NCBI GenBank assembly: GCA_003215435.1
Contig: QCKJ01000001.1
Location: 124,001-188,000, forward strand
Length of the DNA: 64,000 nt
Direction: 5' to 3'
Source of the DNA: Prochlorococcus sp. AG-409-M05
GTDB taxonomy: Bacteria; Cyanobacteriota; Cyanobacteriia; PCC-6307; Cyanobiaceae
The notes beneath the pieces are model-generated. The model was not told the DNA's origin. It ran no database searches and was given only the letters and a program-made list of their open reading frames with translations. Position numbers and translations under genes: made by a program. This document shows, one piece after another, positions 52,124-60,781 of this stretch (position 1 is the stretch's first letter; the number at the start of each line of letters is the position of its first letter).

Positions 52124-52774
52124 TTGGATGAAGAAATTGTAGGAATTGATGAAGTTGGCAGGGGATGTTTATTTGGTCCTGTTTTTGCAGGTGCCGTCCT
52201 ACTTAATAAAGCTGCATCAATAGTTTTATTAAAAGAAGGTTTAACAGACAGCAAAAGACTTACACCCCATAAAAGAGCCAAGCTTGTCCCTCTAATTAAA
52301 AGCTTCTCCATTGACTGGTCACTTGGCCAGGCTTCTGCAAACGAAATTGATTCATTAGGTATTCGACTGGCCACTGAAAAGTCAATGCTTCGGGCAATCC
52401 ATGGATTATCAGAACAGCCAAGCTTGATAATGATTGATGGGATCCTGCCCTTAAGACACTGGTCTGGCGATCAAATAACGATTGCCAAAGGAGACAGCAA
52501 GTTGCCGGCAATTGCAGCAGCGAGTGTTTTAGCTAAAGAAGCACGAGATGATCTTATGAAAAGGCTGGCTATTAACTTTCCAGGTTATGGACTAGACAGG
52601 CATATGGGTTATGGCACTTCCATTCATAGAACTGCTCTATCGAAATATGGACCTTGCAAGCTCCACCGAAAAACCTTCTTAAGAAAAATCATTCCGGATG
52701 ATTTTTCGGTTCAATTAAATTCCCATCGTTCTCCTTACTCCAGAGCCGAAAATCTTCTATCAACTGATGGCTAA
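52124..52774 (+). CDS. rnhB: Ribonuclease HII
   Basis: Removes RNA from RNA-DNA hybrids and single ribonucleotides misinserted in DNA. The N-terminal GIDEVGRGCLFGPVF motif holds the first Asp and Glu (residues 9-10); SLIMIDGILPL and KGDSKLPAIAAASVLAKEARD follow. TTG start at 52124, three bases after the rne stop, suggesting coupled expression. At 216 residues it extends beyond the usual core: the last 86 bases overlap the convergent DUF1997 gene. Confidence 0.95.
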   Translation: MDEEIVGIDEVGRGCLFGPVFAGAVLLNKAASIVLLKEGLTDSKRLTPHKRAKLVPLIKSFSIDWSLGQASANEIDSLGIRLATEKSMLRAIHGLSEQPSLIMIDGILPLRHWSGDQITIAKGDSKLPAIAAASVLAKEARDDLMKRLAINFPGYGLDRHMGYGTSIHRTALSKYGPCKLHRKTFLRKIIPDDFSVQLNSHRSPYSRAENLLSTDG

Positions 52775-53237
52775 CACGTGCCTTAATTCCTAATAGGATT
52801 CCATTGAGAATTGATTGTCCAGTGGACTCCAATACCTTGCTAGGAATAAGTTTTAGAAGTGGAGGCTGACTAACCGTCACCCCCAAATTTGCCTCCCCTT
52901 CAAGGCCAGAATCAGTAGCAATCAAGGTCGCGTCTAAAGTAAGTTTAAAATCATCAACTAGGCCAAGTCCTTTTAATTCACTATCAGTTGCCCACATCTT
53001 TAATTCTCCATCTCCACTAATCACACCTATTGAGACAACTGGGTTGACTTGCAACTGAAAGACATTCAGGCTTGTTACCGTATATCTATAGCTTCCTGGA
53101 GCTAAAAGGGTGAGCTTTTTAGCATCCAACATTGCCCCAACCACCCTTTCTTGCTCAAGAAGGTAGGTGGAAAGTAGCCCTGCATTGCCTGGGATCGGCA
53201 AATTTAGATGCTGTCTAGCTTGAAAGGCCAGAGGCAT
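52689..53237 (-). CDS. DUF1997 family protein
   Basis: A 182-residue protein of the DUF1997 type found in cyanobacteria and plant plastids; function unknown. No membrane helix is clear; the protein is dominated by beta-strand-like segments (YRYTVTSLNVFQLQVNPVV and KLTLDATLIATDSGLEGEANL). ATG start at 53237. Its C-terminal 28 codons are antisense to the end of rnhB. It diverges from pheA over 53 bases. Confidence 0.8.
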   Translation of the reverse strand: MPLAFQARQHLNLPIPGNAGLLSTYLLEQERVVGAMLDAKKLTLLAPGSYRYTVTSLNVFQLQVNPVVSIGVISGDGELKMWATDSELKGLGLVDDFKLTLDATLIATDSGLEGEANLGVTVSQPPLLKLIPSKVLESTGQSILNGILLGIKARVSHQLIEDFRLWSKENDGNLIEPKNHPE

Positions 53238-53290
53238 AGCCAGTTAATGACTAATCATGATCCTATCTACCTTTCTACCCTAAATTTGTA

Positions 53291-54139
53291 ATGCTTAAAC
53301 GAGTAGCATTTCTCGGCCCCAACGGAACATACGCGGAACAAGCAGCTCTTGCCCTCTCCGAACTAGAAGGCATAAGGGATCCTGAGCTAATTCCTTGCTT
53401 AGGACTACGCGCTGTTGTCGAGTGTGTTGCAAATAAAAAATCAAATGCAGCTGTAATACCTTTAGAAAATTCAGTAGAAGGAGGGGTAACAGCAAGTCTT
53501 GATGCCCTCTGGGCACATCCAGAGTTATCTATCACAAGAGCATTAGTCTTACCGATTCGCCATGCCTTAATAGGCTGCGGCAATCTCAATGAAATTTCTG
53601 AAGTACTTTCTCATCCTCAGGCTCTTGCTCAATGCTCAGAATGGCTAAGCAAGAATCTTCCAAATGCCCTACAACTTCCAACAAGTTCTACTGCAGATGC
53701 CGTAAGGATGGTTCAGGGTAGTCATTTTAGAGCCGCGATAGCTTCCAAAAACACAACTAATCTTTCAGGAATCAAACCACTTGCATTCCCAATAAATGAC
53801 GTTGCTGGTAATTGCACAAGGTTTGTTTTTTTGGAACATGGTAAGAAGGCCTTAAAAGGGGAGATTTGCAGTATTGCTTTCTCACTGCATTCAAATGCCC
53901 CAGGAGCATTATTAGATGCTCTATCCCGCATCGCCTCTTTAGGCCTAAATATGAGTCGCATAGAATCAAGGCCATCAAAAAGAGAATTAGGCGAATATGT
54001 TTTTTTCATTGACGTAGAACTTCCTATAGATGCCGATCATGCTTCTAAAGAACTTCAAAAATCTCTTCATCCACTTTGCGAACATCTAATTCATTTCGGC
54101 ACATACCCCAGTACCGATATGACAGTCAACAACAATTAG
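53291..54139 (+). CDS. pheA: Prephenate dehydratase
   Basis: Converts prephenate to phenylpyruvate for phenylalanine synthesis. The 282-residue protein has the dehydratase domain (FLGPNGTYAEQAAL, PLENSVEGGV, the NCTRFVFL catalytic Thr region) and a C-terminal ACT domain with the ESRP motif (MSRIESRPSKRELG), where phenylalanine binds for feedback control. There is no fused chorismate mutase domain. ATG start at 53291. It converges on the MPBQ methyltransferase with a 3-base gap. Confidence 0.96.
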   Translation: MLKRVAFLGPNGTYAEQAALALSELEGIRDPELIPCLGLRAVVECVANKKSNAAVIPLENSVEGGVTASLDALWAHPELSITRALVLPIRHALIGCGNLNEISEVLSHPQALAQCSEWLSKNLPNALQLPTSSTADAVRMVQGSHFRAAIASKNTTNLSGIKPLAFPINDVAGNCTRFVFLEHGKKALKGEICSIAFSLHSNAPGALLDALSRIASLGLNMSRIESRPSKRELGEYVFFIDVELPIDADHASKELQKSLHPLCEHLIHFGTYPSTDMTVNNN

Positions 54140-54142
54140 CAA

Positions 54143-55072
54143 TTAACTTCGACTCCGGAAAACTCCAAACCTCATAAGACCATTAGAAAAAGCCCAATGC
54201 ATTAAAAGGATAGTTGGAGTTTCTCGAAATGCCTTCATTAAACCTATAGGACCTAGGCCAAGTACAGCCCAAGGCCGTCGAAGGCCTTCAAAAATTGATT
54301 CCAACCAAGAGGGAAGTGTAGAGGCAGTCCAATCGTCAATTTCAACTGAATCTCTAGAGAAAGGGCTATTCATAAGATTTTGACGAAACCCACTGATACT
54401 TGAGAATTCCGGATGAGCCCACTGATTAAGCAATTGCCGCATTACTAGCCTTTCAAAAAAAGTGAGTTTCCTATCACTTAAATCTCGGCAATTCCAGTCA
54501 GCAATCGCAAGAGAACCACCCTCGCGAAGAACTCTAAGCAACTCATCTGCATAAAGCTGTTTTTGAAGAATATGAGGTCCTACTTCAACACTCCAAACAC
54601 CATCAAAGCTTCCATCATCTATATCCAAGGCAAGTGCATCCATCACATGAAATTCACATTTAATACCTGCAGGGGTTAATTCTTTTGCTCGCTTAATTTG
54701 GGATGCGCTAATGCTTATCCCTACAACATCAAAACCATAATCTCGAGCCAATATTCTGCTAGTCCCGCCGATACCGCACCCAACATCTAAAACTCGAGAA
54801 CCTTTTGGAAGAGTTCCCAATCCACTCCAATGCACTAGTGCATGAACAAAATCAACTTTTGCTAAACGAAAATCCTTCTTCCTAGGAGGATCACCATAAT
54901 GGCCAAGGTGAATATGCTCACCCCACAGTCTTTCTAGCAATTTATCCTCTGTCCACGCATCATATGCTGTAGCAACACTCAAACCAGATTCGAATTTCCT
55001 ATCTCTAATTGACCAGAGAAAGAGACCTAATACCAGAAAAAATAGAACAATAAAAAACGATATGAGCGCCAT
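54143..55072 (-). CDS. MPBQ/MSBQ methyltransferase (Sll0418-like)
   Basis: SAM-dependent methyltransferase of 309 residues with an N-terminal membrane helix (FIVLFFLVLGLFLW). It is followed by YDAWTEDKLLERLWGEHIHLGHYGDPP and the SAM site VLDVGCGIGGTSRILARDYG; the C-terminal TILLMHWAF segment is also conserved. The whole layout matches Synechocystis Sll0418, which methylates 2-methyl-6-phytylbenzoquinone and its solanesyl analogue in tocopherol and plastoquinone synthesis. From memory of that protein the match is close, so function is likely. ATG start at 55072 overlaps the stop of the Lon-domain gene by one base (TGATG). Confidence 0.88.
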   Translation of the reverse strand: MALISFFIVLFFLVLGLFLWSIRDRKFESGLSVATAYDAWTEDKLLERLWGEHIHLGHYGDPPRKKDFRLAKVDFVHALVHWSGLGTLPKGSRVLDVGCGIGGTSRILARDYGFDVVGISISASQIKRAKELTPAGIKCEFHVMDALALDIDDGSFDGVWSVEVGPHILQKQLYADELLRVLREGGSLAIADWNCRDLSDRKLTFFERLVMRQLLNQWAHPEFSSISGFRQNLMNSPFSRDSVEIDDWTASTLPSWLESIFEGLRRPWAVLGLGPIGLMKAFRETPTILLMHWAFSNGLMRFGVFRSRS

Positions 55073-55734
55073 CAGCCATTAGCCTTGTCGGCATTTGTAA
55101 ATGTATCTTTCAAAGCTGTACGTGCTGCAAGCTGTCGGCGAGTTTGGTCAAGCATCTCATATTCCCTGCTAAGACGATCCTTAGTATCTTTCATCTCCAG
55201 CAACGTCTGCTGCTCATCAGCGACTGGCCCGCCCAAATGAGCGGCTATCCAAAAAGAAAGCTCCCTCGGCAGGTCTGGGACATCATCAGGCAGAATTAAA
55301 TTGGACCCAGTCAGTTTTCCTGTTAATGCCACTACATCTCTAAGTGCTGCAGATACAGACTCCTTCAATTTGTCCAGCTCGGAAGGATTAAGGACTTCTT
55401 CATCCTCTATCCAACTAACAAGTGCCGTTCTAAAAGGTGCTTCTCTGGTGATTTCCAGAATCCGAAATCTTTGTTGGCCAAGAGTAACAATATTGCTTCG
55501 TCCATCTTCTGAAGTCTGATGTTGCATGATTTCAGCACAGCAGCCAACATCAGCAATTTTGTTGGTATTGGGATCCCACCTCACTACGCCAAAACGATTA
55601 TCAGTTTCAAGAACGCTCTGCAGCATTATTCGATACCTTGACTCAAAAATATGAAGTGGTAGAACCTCTTGAGGAAAGAGGACAACATCTGGAAGAGGGA
55701 AAATAGGCATTTCCCTGACAGAGATCTCGGTCAC
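55072..55734 (-). CDS. Lon N-terminal-domain (LON substrate-binding) protein
   Basis: A 220-residue protein made of a single Lon substrate-recognition domain without ATPase or protease parts. Marks are MPIFPLPDVVLFPQEVLPLHIFE and the YRIML segment after it, with a helical C-terminal extension ending in basic and acidic residues. Function unknown; relatives are often near ribosomal genes. GTG start at 55734. It lies 57 bases after rpsJ on the same strand and is coupled to the downstream methyltransferase. Confidence 0.87.
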   Translation of the reverse strand: MTEISVREMPIFPLPDVVLFPQEVLPLHIFESRYRIMLQSVLETDNRFGVVRWDPNTNKIADVGCCAEIMQHQTSEDGRSNIVTLGQQRFRILEITREAPFRTALVSWIEDEEVLNPSELDKLKESVSAALRDVVALTGKLTGSNLILPDDVPDLPRELSFWIAAHLGGPVADEQQTLLEMKDTKDRLSREYEMLDQTRRQLAARTALKDTFTNADKANG

Positions 55735-55791
55735 GGAAACTATCCCTAGAAAATCGAATACTAGTGTGCGAAAGTCTAAATTGCGAAAATT

Positions 55792-56112
55792 TCAGAGCTT
55801 AACTTCAATATCTACACCACTTGGAAGATCTAATTTCATCAAAGCGTCAATCGTCTTTGCTGAGGGGTTATATATGTCAATTATTCGGCGATGAGTTCTA
55901 GTCTCAAAATGCTCACGTGAATCTTTATCTACATGAGGTGAACGTAAGACACAATAAATCTTCCTTTTTGTTGGAAGAGGTATAGGTCCAATTGCTGTTG
56001 CTGCAGTGTTATCAGCAGTTTCTATGATTTTGTCGCAAGAGAGATCTAACATTCGTCGATCAAAAGCCTTTAGGCGAATACGAATCTTTTGCTGAGCGAT
56101 AGCCGTAGACAT
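55792..56112 (-). CDS. rpsJ: 30S ribosomal protein S10
   Basis: A 106-residue ribosomal protein and component of antitermination complexes (NusE). The sequence [43 protein letters not shown] and [14 protein letters not shown] is typical. ATG start at 56112. Last ribosomal gene of the rpsL-rpsG-fusA-tuf-rpsJ order, 142 bases after tuf; a hairpin in that gap may control the amount of read-through. Confidence 0.98.
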   Translation of the reverse strand: MSTAIAQQKIRIRLKAFDRRMLDLSCDKIIETADNTAATAIGPIPLPTKRKIYCVLRSPHVDKDSREHFETRTHRRIIDIYNPSAKTIDALMKLDLPSGVDIEVKL

Positions 56113-56130
56113 AAAAATTACTAGGGGGGT

Positions 56131-56142
56131 CCCCTTTAGGGG
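56131..56142 (-). promoter_or_regulatory. Small C/G hairpin in the rpsJ leader
   Basis: CCCC (56131-56134) and GGGG (56139-56142) can pair across TTTA. A further G-run at 56124-56129 offers an alternative partner for the C-run. It lies 19-30 bases upstream of the rpsJ start. A weak regulatory candidate; no known family. Confidence 0.3.
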
Positions 56143-56212
56143 GTGATAATTGGATTTTCGAGGTTCTTTTGGTTAAAAAGCCTAATAACCAGCAGTACTT
56201 ATCAATTTAAAG

Positions 56213-56243
56213 GATGACGTGCCGCTAATTAAGGCACGTCATC
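56213..56243 (-). terminator. 11-bp hairpin between tuf and rpsJ
   Basis: Perfect stem GATGACGTGCC/GGCACGTCATC (56213-56223 with 56233-56243), 9-base loop, 12 bases after the tuf stop. On the minus strand it is followed by CCTTTAAATT, only a weak U-tract, so it may act as a partial terminator or an RNA-processing/stability element that sets different levels for tuf and rpsJ. Confidence 0.65.
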
Positions 56244-56254
56244 GGAATTAAAGA

Positions 56255-57454
56255 TTATTGAATAATCTTTGATACAACCCCAGCACCAATAGTGCGACCA
56301 CCTTCTCTAATCGCAAAACGCATACCTTGCTCGATTGCAACTGGACAAATAAGCTCACCAGTCATCTTAATTCTGTCTCCAGGCATAACCATTTCTACAT
56401 TACTTCCATCATCTGCTGTAAAGGCAGTGATTTGACCAGTTACATCTGTAGTACGAATATAAAACTGAGGGCGATACCCAGCAAAGAATGGCGTATGACG
56501 TCCACCCTCTTCTTTCTTCAAGACATAGACTTCACCCTCAAATTTGGTATGAGGAGTAATAGAACCTTTTTTAACAAGTACCATCCCACGTTCAATATCT
56601 TCCTTCTGAATTCCACGAAGAAGGAGGCCAACATTGTCACCAGCCATACCTTCATCAAGAAGTTTGCGGAACATCTCGACACCCGTGACTGTAGTCAAAC
56701 GTGTGTCTTTAATCCCCACAATTTCTACTTCTTCTCCAACCTTGACCTTGCCTCTCTCAATACGACCTGTAGCAACTGTGCCCCGGCCTGTAATTGAGAA
56801 AACATCTTCCACTGCCATAAGGAAAGGCTTGTCAACCTCTCTTTCGGGCTCAGGAATGGACTCATCAACAGCTTTCATCAATTCATCTATCTTCCCTTCC
56901 CATGAAGAATCTCCTTCCAAGGCTTTCAGAGCAGAAACCTGTATCACAGGAATATCGTCCCCAGGGAAGTCATAGCTTGAAAGGAGCTCCCGAATTTCCA
57001 TCTCAACGAGCTCAATCATTTCCTCGTCGTCAACCATGTCGCACTTATTAAGAGCGACAACTAGTGAAGGGACACCAACTTGCTTGGCCAAAAGAATATG
57101 TTCCTTCGTTTGTGCCATTGCACCATCAGTAGCAGCAACAACAATGATCGCTCCATCCATCTGAGCTGCACCTGTGATCATGTTTTTTACATAATCGGCA
57201 TGACCAGGACAATCAACATGAGCATAGTGTCTACCTTCGGTTTCATACTCAACGTGGGCAGTATTGATTGTGATACCACGTTCACGCTCTTCAGGAGCTC
57301 CATCAATGTCACCATAATCTTGGGCCTGAGCCTGACCCTTTTTAGCGAGCACATTCGTAATTGCTGCTGTAAGAGTGGTCTTACCATGGTCAACATGACC
57401 AATAGTGCCAATGTTTACGTGAGGTTTGTTCCTCTCAAACTTCTCGCGAGCCAT
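56255..57454 (-). CDS. tuf: Elongation factor Tu
   Basis: GTPase that delivers aminoacyl-tRNA to the ribosome. 399 residues; GTP motifs [10 protein letters not shown] (near residues 19-28), DCPGHADYV and NKCDMV. The switch I region has [15 protein letters not shown] start at 57454, 40 bases after fusA. In the str operon order. Confidence 0.99.
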   Translation of the reverse strand: MAREKFERNKPHVNIGTIGHVDHGKTTLTAAITNVLAKKGQAQAQDYGDIDGAPEERERGITINTAHVEYETEGRHYAHVDCPGHADYVKNMITGAAQMDGAIIVVAATDGAMAQTKEHILLAKQVGVPSLVVALNKCDMVDDEEMIELVEMEIRELLSSYDFPGDDIPVIQVSALKALEGDSSWEGKIDELMKAVDESIPEPEREVDKPFLMAVEDVFSITGRGTVATGRIERGKVKVGEEVEIVGIKDTRLTTVTGVEMFRKLLDEGMAGDNVGLLLRGIQKEDIERGMVLVKKGSITPHTKFEGEVYVLKKEEGGRHTPFFAGYRPQFYIRTTDVTGQITAFTADDGSNVEMVMPGDRIKMTGELICPVAIEQGMRFAIREGGRTIGAGVVSKIIQ

Positions 57455-57494
57455 TTTGTTAAAGAATCGGGGGGTAAAAAAAAGTTAGTAGAGA

Positions 57495-59570
57495 TCAGGA
57501 ATTGCCCTGATTCTTGGAAATGATGGCTTCAGCCACATTACGAGGAACTTCCTCGTAATTACTGAACTCCATAGAAAAGATACCCCGACCCTGGGTCATT
57601 GATCGGAGCGTGGTGGCATAGCCAAACATTTCAGCCAGAGGGACCTTTGCATTCACTTTAGACAATCCATCGTCAATAGATTGACCTTCGACCTGCCCTC
57701 TACGAGAAGATAGGTCACCGATAATCGATCCCAAAAAGTCCTCAGGAGCCTCAACCTCAACTTTCATCATTGGCTCAAGCAGTACAGGATTGCACTTCTT
57801 GACACCATCTTTGAAAGCCATGGATCCAGCAATCTTGAAGGCCATCTCTGAAGAGTCAACGTCATGATAAGAGCCATCAACAAGAGTAACTTTGACATCT
57901 ATTAATGGATACCCAGCTATAACACCAGACTCAGACGTTTCCTTCATGCCTGATTCAGCAGGCTTGATGTATTCCTTAGGGACAACACCTCCAACAATTT
58001 TGTTTACAAACTCAAAGCCCGTTCCAGGCTCACCGGGTTCTACTTCTATAACCACATGGCCATATTGTCCTTTACCACCGGTTTGCCTAGCGAACTTCCC
58101 TTCGCCTTTTGAACTAGCACGAATAGTCTCCCGATAAGAGACTTGAGGGGCACCAATGTTGGCCTCTACCTTGAATTCACGAAGCATCCGGTCTACAAGA
58201 ATTTCAAGATGCAATTCCCCCATCCCAGCGATAACTGTCTGATTAGTCTCCGGATCAGTACTAACTCGGAAAGTCGGATCCTCTTCAGCAAGAGCAGTTA
58301 GGGCCTTGCCCAATTTCTCCATATCACCTTTTGTTTTTGGTTCCACAGCAACTGAAATCACAGGCTCTGGAATAAATAAAGTTTCCAACACAATGGGATC
58401 ATCAGTTGTGCACAAAGTGTCCCCAGTAGTCGTATTCTTCAAGCCAAGAACAGCACCTAAATCACCAGCTCTCAGTTCATCTACCTCTTCACGGTCATCG
58501 GCCTTAAGAATAATTAAACGAGAAATTCTCTCCTTCTCATCTTTAGTGGAATTAAGTACATAACTACCTTTAGAAAGTATCCCTGAATACATGCGCACGA
58601 AAGTAAGTTTCCCATAGGGGTCAGCCATTACTTTGAAAGCTAAAGCGCTAAATGGAGAATTATCATCAGAAGGCCGAGAGGCTTCGTCACCATTAGGAAG
58701 CAAACCTTGAATAGGTGGCACATCTACAGGGGCTGGCAAGTAATCAACTACAGCATCAAGGAGCAATTGAACACCCTTATTTTTAAAAGCAGAGCCACAA
58801 AGCATTGGCACAAGACCATGCTTAAGAACACCTTCACGAATTCCTGCTATCAGTTTCTCTTGACCTAACTCTCCCTTTTCCAGGAATTCCTCAATTAAAC
58901 TTTCGTCTGTTTCCGCGACAGATTCCATCAACTTTGAACGCCATTCTGCTGCTAGGTCTTTCATATCCGTGGGTATATCTGTTTCCTCAATGTCTTTACC
59001 TAAATCATCCTTATAGATAAAGGCCTTGTTTTTTACAAGGTCAACAATCCCCTTAAGGTCATTTTCAGCTCCAATTGGCAATTGAAGAGGGGCAGCATTT
59101 GCCTTTAATCGATTCTTGATTTGGCTATGAACCTTTAAGAAGTCAGCACCGGTCCTGTCCATTTTATTAACAAAGACCATCCTTGGAACGGAATAGCGAT
59201 CAGCCTGGCGCCAAACAGTTTCTGACTGGGGCTGAACACCTCCTACCGCACAAAAGACCGCAATCACTCCATCAAGGACTCGCATGGAACGCTCGACCTC
59301 AATAGTGAAATCAACGTGTCCTGGAGTATCAATGATGTTGATACGGTGATCATTCCAAGTTGTGGAAATAGCTGCAGCCGTAATAGTAATTCCACGTTCA
59401 CGCTCCTGAGCCATCCAGTCAGTGACTGCAGCTCCATCGTGGACCTCACCCATTTTGTGAACAACACCTGAATAGAACAAGATGCGTTCAGTGCAGGTCG
59501 TTTTACCTGCATCGATATGGGCAGCTATCCCAATATTTCTTACACGTTCCAGGGGAAAGGCGCGAGCCAC
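57495..59570 (-). CDS. fusA: Elongation factor G
   Basis: GTPase driving ribosome translocation. 691 residues; GTP motifs AHIDAGKTT near 17-25, DTPGHVDF and [10 protein letters not shown], with the five-domain order intact and a normal C terminus. GTG start at 59570. Between rpsG and tuf in the str operon. Confidence 0.99.
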   Translation of the reverse strand: MARAFPLERVRNIGIAAHIDAGKTTCTERILFYSGVVHKMGEVHDGAAVTDWMAQERERGITITAAAISTTWNDHRINIIDTPGHVDFTIEVERSMRVLDGVIAVFCAVGGVQPQSETVWRQADRYSVPRMVFVNKMDRTGADFLKVHSQIKNRLKANAAPLQLPIGAENDLKGIVDLVKNKAFIYKDDLGKDIEETDIPTDMKDLAAEWRSKLMESVAETDESLIEEFLEKGELGQEKLIAGIREGVLKHGLVPMLCGSAFKNKGVQLLLDAVVDYLPAPVDVPPIQGLLPNGDEASRPSDDNSPFSALAFKVMADPYGKLTFVRMYSGILSKGSYVLNSTKDEKERISRLIILKADDREEVDELRAGDLGAVLGLKNTTTGDTLCTTDDPIVLETLFIPEPVISVAVEPKTKGDMEKLGKALTALAEEDPTFRVSTDPETNQTVIAGMGELHLEILVDRMLREFKVEANIGAPQVSYRETIRASSKGEGKFARQTGGKGQYGHVVIEVEPGEPGTGFEFVNKIVGGVVPKEYIKPAESGMKETSESGVIAGYPLIDVKVTLVDGSYHDVDSSEMAFKIAGSMAFKDGVKKCNPVLLEPMMKVEVEAPEDFLGSIIGDLSSRRGQVEGQSIDDGLSKVNAKVPLAEMFGYATTLRSMTQGRGIFSMEFSNYEEVPRNVAEAIISKNQGNS

Positions 59571-59663
59571 AGAAAAATCTCCGCGTTGGGCATTAAAACG
59601 GTCAGGAACTCTACAACTTGACCAGCCCTAATTTGGTCTTTTTAGGAAATTAGGTTCTCGAAA

Positions 59664-60134
59664 TTAATAACGGTAATGAGCAAAAGCCTTGTTAGCTTCG
59701 GCCATCTTGTGTGTTTCTTCACGTTTGCGAACAGCGCTTCCAGCTTCATTAGCTGCATCAATTAATTCTCCAGCCAACTTTTGGGCCATGCTCCGGCCAT
59801 TCCTAGACCTGGAAAAATTCACAAGCCATCTCAAAGCCATTGCAGTACCCCGCTCCTGACGCACCTCCATGGGTACCTGATAGGTTGCACCACCCACTCT
59901 CCGTGCCCTCACTTCAACTAGTGGAGTAGCATTTTTTACTGCCGTCTCAAAAAGTTCTATCGGATCAGTACCAGTTTTCTCATTAATGAAGCCAAAGGCA
60001 TCAGAAAGTATTCTCTGAGCTGTAGATTTCTTGCCATGCTTCATTAGCCTTGCGACCATCATGGTTGCAAGGCGATTGTTGAACTGCGGATCAGGCAATA
60101 CAGGACGTTTCTCAGCAGCATTCCGACGGGACAT
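59664..60134 (-). CDS. rpsG: 30S ribosomal protein S7
   Basis: A 156-residue primary 16S rRNA-binding protein of the small-subunit head. N terminus [20 protein letters not shown], then [16 protein letters not shown] and [16 protein letters not shown] are family-typical. ATG start at 60134, 58 bases after rpsL. Confidence 0.98.
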   Translation of the reverse strand: MSRRNAAEKRPVLPDPQFNNRLATMMVARLMKHGKKSTAQRILSDAFGFINEKTGTDPIELFETAVKNATPLVEVRARRVGGATYQVPMEVRQERGTAMALRWLVNFSRSRNGRSMAQKLAGELIDAANEAGSAVRKREETHKMAEANKAFAHYRY

Positions 60135-60192
60135 AGTTTTTAGAGGAAGAGAAAGAGTTTGGCTTTAAAAATTAATAAGTCAATTTGTAACT

Positions 60193-60567
60193 TCATTCTT
60201 TAGGTGACTTTGCACCATATTTTGAACGAGCCTGGCGCCTATCCTTTACGCCTGCGGTATCCAAAGTGCCCCGAATAATGTGATATCGGACCCCTGGAAG
60301 GTCTTTAACTCTCCCGCCACGGATCAAAACAACCGAGTGTTCCTGAAGGTTGTGTCCAATACCAGGGATATAAGCCGTAACTTCAAAACCTGAGGTAAGA
60401 CGAACACGTGCAACCTTACGGAGTGCAGAGTTTGGTTTTTTTGGTGTCGAGGTGTAAACACGAGTGCAAACACCCCGCCGCTCTGGACAACCTCTCAATG
60501 CAGGAGATTTTGTCTTGCGTGTAAGGCGCTGGCGCTCTGTACGAATTAGCTGTTGAATAGTTGGCAT
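60193..60567 (-). CDS. rpsL: 30S ribosomal protein S12
   Basis: A 124-residue protein of the decoding centre. The true start is ATG 60567 ([18 protein letters not shown]); a longer reading to 60609 adds 14 unrelated residues and is rejected. The conserved [34 protein letters not shown] and DLPGVRYHI segments are intact, with the usual lysine at the streptomycin-linked position in TPKKPNSA. First gene of the str operon; divergent from glsF over 214 bases. Confidence 0.98.
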   Translation of the reverse strand: MPTIQQLIRTERQRLTRKTKSPALRGCPERRGVCTRVYTSTPKKPNSALRKVARVRLTSGFEVTAYIPGIGHNLQEHSVVLIRGGRVKDLPGVRYHIIRGTLDTAGVKDRRQARSKYGAKSPKE

Positions 60568-60781
60568 CGAAGATCTGCAGTAGGCCGGACTACCGACCAA
60601 TGAATCCACAATTCCTCACTTTACTGGTTCACGTAATTTCAGGGACAATTAAATAAAATAATTTCTCTGAACATAGCCAGATCCTGAAGTCTGTTAATGG
60701 AGCATGTCTCCCTAGGATTTGGATTGTCCTGAAAGTGTTCCTTTAGCCAGCAGCGATCTAACTAGCAGTTCCGACGAACTT

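Noticed and set aside
60568-60609. N-terminal extension of S12 starting [10 protein letters not shown]
   Set aside because: The universal S12 start MPTIQQLIR at 60567 is in frame; the extra residues are not found in S12.
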